Shown one piece after another: positions 13,883-21,879 of a stretch of 29,208 nucleotides of DNA. The notes beneath the pieces were generated by a model that was given only the letters and a program-made list of their open reading frames with translations, was not told the origin of the DNA and did not search any database. The position numbers were made by a program, and so were the translations under genes. How positions within the stretch are numbered: position 1 is the first letter of the stretch; the number at the start of each line of letters is the position of its first letter. This DNA comes from Nitrospira sp. (GTDB taxonomy: Bacteria > Nitrospirota > Thermodesulfovibrionia > Thermodesulfovibrionales > SM23-35): NCBI GenBank assembly GCA_016873575.1, contig VGWY01000003.1, positions 1-29,208 on the forward strand, given 5' to 3'.

Positions 13883-15069
13883 CGGAGTTTAGCCACTGCC
13901 TCTTTGATTCTCTCAACACCCTTTTTTATCTTCTCGATGGATGTTGCATACGAGAGTCTTATGTGATTGTCATCGCCAAATGCCTCTCCATGAACAAGGG
14001 CAACCTTTGCTTCTTCAAGAAGAAACAGGGTGAGGTCAGATGAAGATGATATTGTCCTCGTGTTAGCAGATTTGCCATAGAGTTGAGCGGTGTTGGGGAA
14101 GGCATAAAAGGCACCTGTGGGAGTAAGGCAGTTTATGCCAGAAATAGCATTTAATTCACTGATAAGCAATCTTCTCCTCCTGTCAAATTCAGCAAGCATT
14201 ATGGGAATAAAATCTTGGGGTCCTATAAGTGCTTCAATCGCTGCCTTCTGTGCAATCGACGTAGGATTTGATGTAGACTGACTCTGTATATTTGTCATAG
14301 CCTTTATTATTTCCTTTTGACCTGCTGCAAAACCAATCCTCCAGCCTGTCATAGCATAGGACTTTGAAAGTCCATTGACAACAATTGTTCGTGCCTTTAT
14401 CTCGCTGCCGAGTGAAGCAATGCTGATATGTTTGAAGCCATCATAGGTGAGTTTTTCATAAATCTCATCAGAAATGACATACAGTTGATGTCTGAGGGCA
14501 ATTTCTGCAATCCTTTCCAAGCTTTCCTTATCGTATGTAAGTCCGGTAGGATTGGACGGTGAATTCAAAATGAATGCCTTTGTCTTTTTTGTGATATGTG
14601 ATTCAATAACTTCAGGTTTCGCCAGAAAAAAATCAGATTCGAATGTCTTCACAAAAACAGGAATTGCATCATTCAGCACTACCTGATCAGGATAGGAAAC
14701 CCAATAGGGTGAAGGGATTAAAACCTCATCACCAGGACCAAATAATGCCTGAGCAATATTATAAAGGCTATGTTTTGCACCACACGAGACAATAATCTCT
14801 TCACGTGAATAATGCAGGTTATTATCTTTTTTGAGCTTCTCAATTATTGCATCTTTCAGAGGGTCTATTCCTCCGACAGGGGTGTACTTTGTGAAGCCAT
14901 CCCTTATTGCCTTGATAGCAGCTTCTTTGATATTATCCGGTGTATCAAAGTCAGGTTCCCCTACCCCGAAATTCACGATATCAACCCCTGCCGTAATCAT
15001 TGCCTTTGCCTTTGCATCAATCGCAAGGGTTGGTGATGGCTTTATATTTTTTGCCCTTTCAGAAAGCAT
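13879..15069 (-). CDS. aspC: Class I aspartate aminotransferase
   Basis: This 396-residue PLP enzyme swaps amino groups between aspartate and 2-oxoglutarate. Recognisable sites are VGEPDFDTP near residue 36, YTPVGG (62-67), the NPTG cofactor motif (173-176), DEIYEKL with Asp201, and SKSYAMTGWRIG with the Schiff-base Lys236. GSPYWVSYP-like and RLSYA segments fit the AspC subgroup Ib, some members of which also act on prephenate. The gene is complete and follows gspD by 7 bases. The symbol reflects function class; aspB or a prephenate role is possible. Confidence 0.9.
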   Translation of the reverse strand: MLSERAKNIKPSPTLAIDAKAKAMITAGVDIVNFGVGEPDFDTPDNIKEAAIKAIRDGFTKYTPVGGIDPLKDAIIEKLKKDNNLHYSREEIIVSCGAKHSLYNIAQALFGPGDEVLIPSPYWVSYPDQVVLNDAIPVFVKTFESDFFLAKPEVIESHITKKTKAFILNSPSNPTGLTYDKESLERIAEIALRHQLYVISDEIYEKLTYDGFKHISIASLGSEIKARTIVVNGLSKSYAMTGWRIGFAAGQKEIIKAMTNIQSQSTSNPTSIAQKAAIEALIGPQDFIPIMLAEFDRRRRLLISELNAISGINCLTPTGAFYAFPNTAQLYGKSANTRTISSSSDLTLFLLEEAKVALVHGEAFGDDNHIRLSYATSIEKIKKGVERIKEAVAKLR

Positions 15070-15076
15070 ACATAAT

Positions 15077-16924
15077 CTATTTTTCCCCTTTAAACTTCTC
15101 TTGTAACTTCTTAATCGTTTTTATCCTGTTCTGGAAATCCTTTGTAAGGGCATCTGCCTCGTCCTGATTGCTTATAACATGAGGCGTCACCATAACTAAT
15201 AGTTCTGTTTTTCTATATGTGTCAGTTGTTTTTGAAAATAAATAACCGAGGATAGGTATCTTGCTCAGGAAAGGGATTCCTGACCTTCCCTGACTCTTTG
15301 TTTCTCTCATCAAGCCGCCTATAACGAGTGTGTGCCCGCTTTGAACAACAGCAGTGGTCTTAGCCTTTCTCGTTACAAACCCTTGAAAGTTTTGTCCTGC
15401 AACCGGAATAGACGCCCCGAGCTCGCTTACTTCCTGTGTTATATCGAGGGCAACACGATCTTTCTCTGTTATATGAGGTTTCACTGTTAAAAGTATTCCT
15501 ACTGTCTTGTACTGAATCTGTCCTGTTGTAACAAGTGTTGTTCCGCTACCAGCAGTAGCTGGCTGCTGTATCAGACCTGTTGCTGTTGGCACCTCATCGC
15601 CTATCTGTATATTGGCCTCTTTATTATCCATTGCAAGTATATGGGGGCTTGCGAGGACATTAAATTTTTCTGTGCTGACAAAGGCAGTGACCAGTGCATT
15701 GAATTTTGCAGGGTTAATGATATTTGCAAAGGCAACAGATGCACCAGCTGGGGTCGAAATACCTTGTATGCCACCTGTGGTAAATCCTCCTGTCACGTTG
15801 AATCTTTCACCAAAGGCGCTTCCCTCACGTGTTGCCAGCCATTCTATTCCGAGCGTTTCTTCGTCTTTTAAAGTCACATCTGCTATTAAAACCTCAATTA
15901 ATACCTGTTTTGCTGGAACATCAAGCTTCTTTAATGTTTCAAGCAGTGAAAGGTATCCCTTTGGTGTTGTTTTAATAACAAGTGCGTTTCTATCCTCGTA
16001 TGCTGCAATGGTAACACCTCCCTCGATTTCTCCAGGTATATCACCTTCAACCGTTGCCGGAGCAGATGTTGTTGCCGGTGTAGTTCGTGGAGGTTGTGGA
16101 GGTGCTGGTCTTGGAGTTACACCTGTCGTCTTTTTATCTCCGTATAAACCCTTTAAAAGCTCAACCAGTTTCTTTGCCTCTCCATGCTCGACGTAGTACA
16201 CAAAAGTTCTGACCATTTCCCTGTCAGTCGGTGGAATATCAATTGCCTCGAGTATCTTCATAAATTTCATCAGTGATGACTGAATAGCGGTAACAATAAG
16301 CAGGTTTGTTGGTTCGTACACCACAATATCTGCTCCCCTTGGCATGATGTTCCGAATAATATTCGCAATATCACCGGCCTTTACATATTCAAGAGGTATT
16401 ATCTGTGTTACAAAACTTGAATCGAGCTGCATCTTGAGTTCTTTTCCTGTCTCGACTTTCACGGGCTGCTGCTTTGCAGAATCAATAGGTACAATCCTGT
16501 AAAGGCTTCCGTCCTGAACTGCTGTAAGTCCATTCAATTCCAGGATGGTCTGGAAGATATGGAAAAGTTCTTTCACAGGAAACTTCTTATATGACTGAAT
16601 GGTAATTTTGCCTGTAACACCTTGAGGAAGAATGTAGTTGATATTCAGCAATTCGCCGATGGTTGAAATGACCGTCTCTATATCAGCACCATAAAAATTC
16701 AGGATTACAAATTTTTCTTCTGCCTCCTTCTCTATCCTTACTGCTTCTGTTTTTCTTGTCTCCTCCGGTACAGGAGATTTTTGTACTTGTTCTGCAAGTT
16801 TCAATTCCTCAGATGGAGGTTGAGGAAGAACAGGTAACTCTGTTTTCCCCTTTACAACAGCCTTTGGTGCACATGAAAGAAGAGATAAAGATAGAAAAAT
16901 AGCTACAATCATTTTCATAATCAT
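15077..16924 (-). CDS. gspD: Type II secretion outer-membrane secretin GspD
   Basis: This protein forms the outer-membrane channel of type II secretion. Start ATG 16924 gives 615 residues and is preferred over an upstream ATG at 16993 because GAGG lies 7 bases before it and the N-terminus then reads as a lipoprotein signal (IFLSLSLLSC with Cys18), which helps outer-membrane targeting without a pilotin. N-domains carry ADIETVISTIGELLNINYIL and secretin-like repeats up to about 280. A proline/threonine-rich linker lies near 285-310 (TPRPAPPQPPRTTPATT). The C-terminal secretin motif is VIGGLMRE...SGIPFLSKIPILGYLF at about 533-563. It starts 5 bases after the gspC stop. Confidence 0.88.
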   Translation of the reverse strand: MIMKMIVAIFLSLSLLSCAPKAVVKGKTELPVLPQPPSEELKLAEQVQKSPVPEETRKTEAVRIEKEAEEKFVILNFYGADIETVISTIGELLNINYILPQGVTGKITIQSYKKFPVKELFHIFQTILELNGLTAVQDGSLYRIVPIDSAKQQPVKVETGKELKMQLDSSFVTQIIPLEYVKAGDIANIIRNIMPRGADIVVYEPTNLLIVTAIQSSLMKFMKILEAIDIPPTDREMVRTFVYYVEHGEAKKLVELLKGLYGDKKTTGVTPRPAPPQPPRTTPATTSAPATVEGDIPGEIEGGVTIAAYEDRNALVIKTTPKGYLSLLETLKKLDVPAKQVLIEVLIADVTLKDEETLGIEWLATREGSAFGERFNVTGGFTTGGIQGISTPAGASVAFANIINPAKFNALVTAFVSTEKFNVLASPHILAMDNKEANIQIGDEVPTATGLIQQPATAGSGTTLVTTGQIQYKTVGILLTVKPHITEKDRVALDITQEVSELGASIPVAGQNFQGFVTRKAKTTAVVQSGHTLVIGGLMRETKSQGRSGIPFLSKIPILGYLFSKTTDTYRKTELLVMVTPHVISNQDEADALTKDFQNRIKTIKKLQEKFKGEK

Positions 16925-16929
16925 ATTAT

Positions 16930-17439
16930 TTACCTCGGTGTCGTTATTGTTTTTACCATATCCATGTTTAATTCTATTGTTTCTGCATTCCATTTTAATA
17001 GCACCTTTTTGACAGCAATATCTACTACTTCCACACTATCGAGCATATCCCCTTTTCTTACAGGTACTGCCTTTGTCCTGTCTTTTTCAATATAGGCAAC
17101 ATAATCACCATAATTATCAAGGATAACACCTTTGAGGACAAGCTCGGGCCTCTTTGGTGGAGGTGGTGGAGGAGGCGGTGGTGGAGGTTTTACTTCAACG
17201 ATGACAGGTTTGGGTTCTGCATATGTCCTCGACTGGCTAAATATATTTTTTTCTACGATATCCCTTGACCAGCCTGCCTTGAACTCTGGAATTGTTATCA
17301 ACATAACACCCTTATTTGCCTGTTCTCCCTTTGAAAGACTGGACAATGGATTGTATCGTAATACTTCTCCATAAAAGTTGCATGATACATAGAGAAATAT
17401 TAAAACCATAACGGATAATATAAGCCACCTTCTTATCAT
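16930..17439 (-). CDS. gspC: GspC/PilP-like inner-membrane protein of type II secretion
   Basis: This 169-residue protein has one N-terminal membrane helix (WLILSVMVLIFLYVSC), a periplasmic stretch with 11 consecutive prolines at residues 85-95, and a C-terminal HR-like domain (ELVLKGVILDNYGDYVAYIE, VRKGDMLDSVEVVDIAVKKVLL). GspC links the inner-membrane platform to the secretin; the HR domain binds GspD. No PDZ domain is present, so it is the short form, close to PilP. The poly-proline run would stall ribosomes unless elongation factor P helps. It overlaps gspM by 4 bases. Confidence 0.8.
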   Translation of the reverse strand: MIRRWLILSVMVLIFLYVSCNFYGEVLRYNPLSSLSKGEQANKGVMLITIPEFKAGWSRDIVEKNIFSQSRTYAEPKPVIVEVKPPPPPPPPPPPKRPELVLKGVILDNYGDYVAYIEKDRTKAVPVRKGDMLDSVEVVDIAVKKVLLKWNAETIELNMDMVKTITTPR

Positions 17440-17966
17440 GTCTTAGACAATCCTGAAATCTGTATCCGTACCCTGAGATCTTTCGGGTTGGAAACGTTCA
17501 GTGGGTGCATACTTATCTTATCTATTTTGATCAGCATCTTGTCTGATTCAATAAGCCTGAGGAATTCGCTTATCTTCTTGATATCTCCGCTTCCGTCAAA
17601 GTAAATAGGTATACCCATATAAGTTTCATACTTTACCACATTCAGAGGCCGTATAGAGATAATTTTCAATCCTGCCTTTTCTGCAAGGCCCTCAACCTTT
17701 CTCTGCAGGACTGCAGAAGCGAGAAACCTTGAATTCTCTGTTATAATCTGCTTTTTGATTTCATCAGTTTGCTCGATAGCCTTTTTAATTGCTTCCTCGG
17801 TCGTTTCCGCCTCTCTGATAAATCGTTCATACTTTTGAAGTGTCTCATATTTTAGGGCAATGGATTCCTTCAAATCCCTGGATTGAGGCCCGATAAAATA
17901 GGACTCGAACAGAAGGAGACTGAAGATTAAGATTGCTGAACCCATAATATATACCTTTTTTCTCAT
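17436..17966 (-). CDS. gspM: GspM/PilO-like assembly protein
   Basis: This 176-residue protein has an N-terminal membrane helix (YIMGSAILIFSLLLFESYFI, about 7-26), a charged coiled-coil region (30-90), and a C-terminal ferredoxin-like domain (LAEKAGLKIISIRPLN, GIPIYFDGSGDIKKISEFLRLIES). In type II secretion this protein dimerises with GspL and sits in the inner-membrane platform; in pili the same fold is PilO. It overlaps both neighbours by 4 bases, indicating coupled translation. Confidence 0.78.
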   Translation of the reverse strand: MRKKVYIMGSAILIFSLLLFESYFIGPQSRDLKESIALKYETLQKYERFIREAETTEEAIKKAIEQTDEIKKQIITENSRFLASAVLQRKVEGLAEKAGLKIISIRPLNVVKYETYMGIPIYFDGSGDIKKISEFLRLIESDKMLIKIDKISMHPLNVSNPKDLRVRIQISGLSKT

Positions 17967-19225
17967 AATTCTTCAAACTCCATTTTCAGAGAAAATTTTT
18001 CTTCTGTGGTAATGGGTTCCGTTAAATAAACATTCTTGAATGACTTTGTGTTTTCAAGAACTAAAACTAACTCGGATGCCTTTTTTGTATATCCTTCTAT
18101 CTCTACCCTTCCTCTATCATCAACAGATAAGTTTGTGATCCACGTGTTTTTCGGCAAGACAATGCTTAATTCTTTCATAATCCTGAGTGGTAAATTTCTC
18201 TTATTCTTAAAGTCGAATAAAAACTTTCTGTCCATCTGTATTGATTCGAGTTTTTTCTTTAATTCGAGAAGACCTGCTCCATGTTTTTTTATGCTGTTGA
18301 TTTTCTCCTCAATGTGTCTCAGCACCCTCTGTTCTTTATAATATGCGAGTGGCGAAGTTAGCAAGAAAAGCACAACTGTTGCTGCTGCTGCGCCTCCCAA
18401 CAGATATGGATAGTAATCTGGTTTCTTCCGTGAAAATTCGATCGGCAAAAAATGAAACGAGAATGGTTTACTCTTAAATGCACTCATGGCAATCGTATTT
18501 GCAAGAGACATTGGAAATAATTTGATATTCATCTTTTCTATGACTGATGATTCAGTTTTCCCTGACATAAAGACTCCGTCAGGAAAAGATGTGAGAAGAC
18601 CTTCAATCTCCAGAATAATATCTTTATCCTTCCGAATGTTTCTCAACAGCACAGGGACAGCATCCTTCAAGCCGACAATCTCATAAAAACTATCAGAGAC
18701 GTGTATGAAAAGGCATCTCAGAGTTTTAGCTTTATTCTCTGTGAGAAAATTATTGCAAGCCTCGATAGCAGAGCATCGTACAGATAAGATGTCAAGACCT
18801 GCACTGTTTACAGGATCGATAAACGACTTCAGGGTATCTTTTTTTATCGATAGGACAAGGACCTTTGTCCTATCAGATGCCTTTGAGAGAATAGTGAAGT
18901 CAAACATATACTCATCAACAGGCAATGGGAGATATTTTTCAAGTTCATAAGACAGTGCGTTTTTAATCTCACCTTTTTTTGTCAGTGGCAATTCTACAAT
19001 ATGATGAGAAAAGTGATCGAATGTGATCCCTATGACAACCCCGTCAGGACTATAGTCTTTTTTCAATTTCGTAAAGGTTTCTGAAAGAAACTCCTGTCTT
19101 TTTTCCGGGATGTCCGGTATCTGATAGTCTTCTGACTTCAGATGCCTCACAGCTCCAAGCCTTCTTTCAATAAGGGAGGCTTGCATTGATCTGCTATCGA
19201 AACTAACCCCTATAACCCTCTGCAT
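17963..19225 (-). CDS. gspL: GspL-type platform protein (PilM-PilN fusion architecture)
   Basis: This 420-residue protein begins with an actin-like PilM/GspL cytoplasmic domain (MQRVIGVSFDSRSMQASLIE, then ALSYELEKYLPLPVDEYMFDF near 90-110). A single membrane helix at about 273-292 follows, then a coiled coil (EEKINSIKKHGAGLLELKKKLESI split by turns) and a PilN-like ferredoxin domain (LPLRIMKELSIVLPKNTWITNLSVD). GspL recruits the GspE ATPase and bridges to GspM. Start ATG 19225 overlaps gspK by 23 bases. Confidence 0.82.
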   Translation of the reverse strand: MQRVIGVSFDSRSMQASLIERRLGAVRHLKSEDYQIPDIPEKRQEFLSETFTKLKKDYSPDGVVIGITFDHFSHHIVELPLTKKGEIKNALSYELEKYLPLPVDEYMFDFTILSKASDRTKVLVLSIKKDTLKSFIDPVNSAGLDILSVRCSAIEACNNFLTENKAKTLRCLFIHVSDSFYEIVGLKDAVPVLLRNIRKDKDIILEIEGLLTSFPDGVFMSGKTESSVIEKMNIKLFPMSLANTIAMSAFKSKPFSFHFLPIEFSRKKPDYYPYLLGGAAAATVVLFLLTSPLAYYKEQRVLRHIEEKINSIKKHGAGLLELKKKLESIQMDRKFLFDFKNKRNLPLRIMKELSIVLPKNTWITNLSVDDRGRVEIEGYTKKASELVLVLENTKSFKNVYLTEPITTEEKFSLKMEFEEL

Positions 19226-20198
19226 TTTCCTTCCAGTAAACTGTCCGAATTTTGAAACCTTTATCCGTAGGCGTTCTATTGACGACAGAGATTATCCGTG
19301 AAGCCCGGTTGCTTCCATGTACATGAGCGACTACTTCAATCCTGAAGTACGAAGAATTGGTTTTGGTAAGTTGTATAATACGAAATGTCAACGGGATAGT
19401 CTTGAATCCACCCGATTCCCTCTGTTTTAAAATAGTTTCTATGGCGGGTGGAGTTAGACCTAATAATTCCATAACCTCTTTAGACACTGTATTGATGTTA
19501 ATAGCACCTATGATATCTCCCCTCTTGCCAAATGTCGTGATTAATGGACCAATGGCTTTTATTTCATCAGAACCTGTCATATACTCAGGCCTCATTCCTT
19601 TTACAAGGAGTAGTTCTTCCGGGACATCAAAAAAATTGTTTTTTGCTTTATATGGATTATCAAGTTCTTCATAGTATTCGTCCTCTGCTCCTGAAAGATG
19701 ATGCTTATTATCCCGATCTATCCAGTCCAGGATAGAGTCAATAAGCTCACGTGCTGTACCGGTAGGCATACCAACATATTCAAACAATTTTTCAAGTCTA
19801 TCGCCGGCATAATTAATATTCAGTTTGGAATCCTCATCAGTTATCCTGATATCAATTTCTCCCTCGGTTGTGGTCTTTTTCCCTGTTACAGGAGATGTTT
19901 CGTTATCTATTCGAAGATTTCCCTCGTTGTCTAATAAATCGACCACAGGGTCTTTATCAGATACAAGATAATTGATTGCCTCCTGATACCCTCTCATGCA
20001 AAGATAATATGCCATTGTCTCTTCCTTCAGATTGCGTGTACTCGCAGTACTCCACCTTGTTGAAAAAGAGAAATTCATTGCAACGATACTGAGGAGTACC
20101 AGTATCCAGAGCACCATCATGAGGGCTACCCCTTTTTCAGAGTAACGAGTAAAAGTCTTTAACTTTAAACTTTTAACTTTAAACTTTAAACTGTTCAT
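19203..20198 (-). CDS. gspK: Minor pseudopilin GspK with repeat-encoded leader
   Basis: GspK caps the pseudopilus tip. The prepilin peptidase site is EKG23|VALMMVLWILVLLSIVAMNF; lack of Glu at +5 is known for GspK. The soluble part has GSP-K features: ITDEDSKLNINYAG, IDSILDWIDRDN, YKAKNNFFDVPEELLLVKGM, and GAININTVSKEVMELLGL, a helix-hairpin-helix-like segment. The 23-residue leader is unusually long and basic (KFKVKSLKLK); its codons come from tandem 7- to 8-base TTTAAAG-type repeats at 20139-20193. The ATG at 20198 overlaps the gspE stop by 4 bases (ATGA). Confidence 0.85.
   Translation of the reverse strand: MNSLKFKVKSLKLKTFTRYSEKGVALMMVLWILVLLSIVAMNFSFSTRWSTASTRNLKEETMAYYLCMRGYQEAINYLVSDKDPVVDLLDNEGNLRIDNETSPVTGKKTTTEGEIDIRITDEDSKLNINYAGDRLEKLFEYVGMPTGTARELIDSILDWIDRDNKHHLSGAEDEYYEELDNPYKAKNNFFDVPEELLLVKGMRPEYMTGSDEIKAIGPLITTFGKRGDIIGAININTVSKEVMELLGLTPPAIETILKQRESGGFKTIPLTFRIIQLTKTNSSYFRIEVVAHVHGSNRASRIISVVNRTPTDKGFKIRTVYWKENAEGYRG
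20139..20193 (-). repeat. Heptamer-type repeats encoding the GspK leader
   Basis: On the minus strand the region reads as repeated AGTTTAAAG-like units, then ACTTTTACTCGTTACTCTG, which carries the same ACTCGTT heptamer as the aspC-era junction. All of it lies inside the coding region for GspK residues 3-21. Confidence 0.7.
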
Positions 20199-21877
20199 AA
20201 TTCTACTTGCGTTACCCTGATGACCTCGTCTATTGTTGTGATACCTTTCTTCACCTTTTCAATCCCATCCTGTCTGAGTGTCCTCATTCCAGATGCAACC
20301 GCCCTCTCTTTTAATTCCCTGACTGTTGCTCTTTCCATAATTAATTCCCTTATCTTATCAGTGATTAAGAGGAGTTCGAATATCCCGATCCTTCCTCTGT
20401 ATCCTGTCCCTGAGCAGTAATCACATCCTTTCTCTTTCCAGAGTTCAGATATGTCTGATCCAAATTCAGCTTTTATCTCATTAGTTACTTTATAAGGTGT
20501 CTTGCAGTGATTGCATAATCTTCTCACAAGCCTCTGTGCCATAACACATATCAGCGTTGAAGAGGCCAGATAGTTTTCAACTCCCATGTCCATCAGCCTT
20601 GCTATTGCCCCGGGTGCATCGTTTGTATGGAGGGTGCTGAAGATTAAGTGTCCTGTCAGTGCAGCATGTATGGATATACCTGCTGTCTCAAGGTCTCTTA
20701 TCTCTCCAACCATGATGATATCAGGATCCTGCCTCACGATATGCCTGAGCCCACTGGCAAAGGTCAGTCCTATCTTTGGCCTGACCGGTATCTGGTTTAT
20801 ACCTGCCATAAGGTATTCTACAGGCTCTTCTATCGTTATTATCTTTTTCTCAGAAGAATTTATCCTGTCAAGAGATGCATAGAGGGTAGTTGATTTCCCA
20901 CTACCTGTTGGTCCTGTAATAAGAACCATTCCATACGGTCTTTTAATAACATCCTCATAATCATCCAGAAGTATCCTGTCAAGGCCAAGCTCCTCGAGTG
21001 TTAAAAATGACGTATCTTTGTCGAGGAGTCTCATAACGATACTTTCACCATATATCGTAGGGAGTGTTGAAACCCTTATGTCTATATTCTTTCCTGCAAA
21101 AATACCCTTTATCCTTCCATCCTGCGGTAATCTCCTTTCAGCAATGTTCATCTGCGAAAGGAGTTTGACTCTCGATGATACAGCAGACTGCATCCTTACA
21201 GGAAACGTCTCCTTCTCATAGAGGACTCCATCAACACGATATCTGACCCTGAAATTTGTTTCACTCGGCTCAATATGAATATCACTTGCTCTCTCTTTCG
21301 CTGCATTCTCTATCAGGATATTGACGAGTTGTATTATCCCCTTTTCTTGAGCAAGATCCCTCAGATGGCTGACATCTTCTGCTATTTCAGAAATCGGGGT
21401 TTCCTCTTCTGTGACATCTTCTATGAGTCGCTGCATAACAGCGTCCCTTGATTCATAGAGGTTGTTGAGGTGTGCAAGGATATCTGACTTTTTTGCAAGA
21501 TAGAGGTCGAGTTCGTAGCCAAAGGATACACGAAGGCTCTCAATTGCATCGGTCCTTGCAGGGTCTCCAACAGCAACCTTGATGGTGGTATCTGTTATTT
21601 GCAAGGGTAATATACAATTCTCAGTTAAAAAGCTATATGATATTTTCCCTAAGGGTATCTGCGAGGGAAAGGTATCAGCTTCTATGATCGGAATATTGAA
21701 TTGTAATGAGAGTGCTTTCAGTATGTCAGATTCTGAAATGCCATCACTTATGAGTATCTCGCCAAACCGTCTTTTCCCGTCCTCAGTTTTTTGCATATTG
21801 AGTGTCCTTTCAATATCAGCCTTCTGTATAACACCCATATCGAGCAGTATCTGTCCTATTTTTTTATACGATGTCAT
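20195..21877 (-). CDS. gspE: Type II secretion ATPase GspE (GspE/PilB family)
   Basis: This 560-residue cytoplasmic hexameric ATPase powers pseudopilus assembly. Two N-terminal regions (about 1-140) match the MshEN-type N1 domain, in some relatives a c-di-GMP sensor (KIGQILLDMGVIQKADIERTL, FGEILISDGIS). The core has Walker A GPTGSGKST (322-330), an Asp box (DIHIEPSE), Walker B DPDIIMVGEIRD (384-395) and a His box (GHLIFSTLHTND). The zinc pair is Cys455/Cys458 and Cys485/Cys488. Neighbouring gspK, gspL, gspM, gspC and gspD support GspE over PilB. It starts 2 bases after mlaD. Confidence 0.9.
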   Translation of the reverse strand: MTSYKKIGQILLDMGVIQKADIERTLNMQKTEDGKRRFGEILISDGISESDILKALSLQFNIPIIEADTFPSQIPLGKISYSFLTENCILPLQITDTTIKVAVGDPARTDAIESLRVSFGYELDLYLAKKSDILAHLNNLYESRDAVMQRLIEDVTEEETPISEIAEDVSHLRDLAQEKGIIQLVNILIENAAKERASDIHIEPSETNFRVRYRVDGVLYEKETFPVRMQSAVSSRVKLLSQMNIAERRLPQDGRIKGIFAGKNIDIRVSTLPTIYGESIVMRLLDKDTSFLTLEELGLDRILLDDYEDVIKRPYGMVLITGPTGSGKSTTLYASLDRINSSEKKIITIEEPVEYLMAGINQIPVRPKIGLTFASGLRHIVRQDPDIIMVGEIRDLETAGISIHAALTGHLIFSTLHTNDAPGAIARLMDMGVENYLASSTLICVMAQRLVRRLCNHCKTPYKVTNEIKAEFGSDISELWKEKGCDYCSGTGYRGRIGIFELLLITDKIRELIMERATVRELKERAVASGMRTLRQDGIEKVKKGITTIDEVIRVTQVEL

Positions 21878-21879
21878 CT

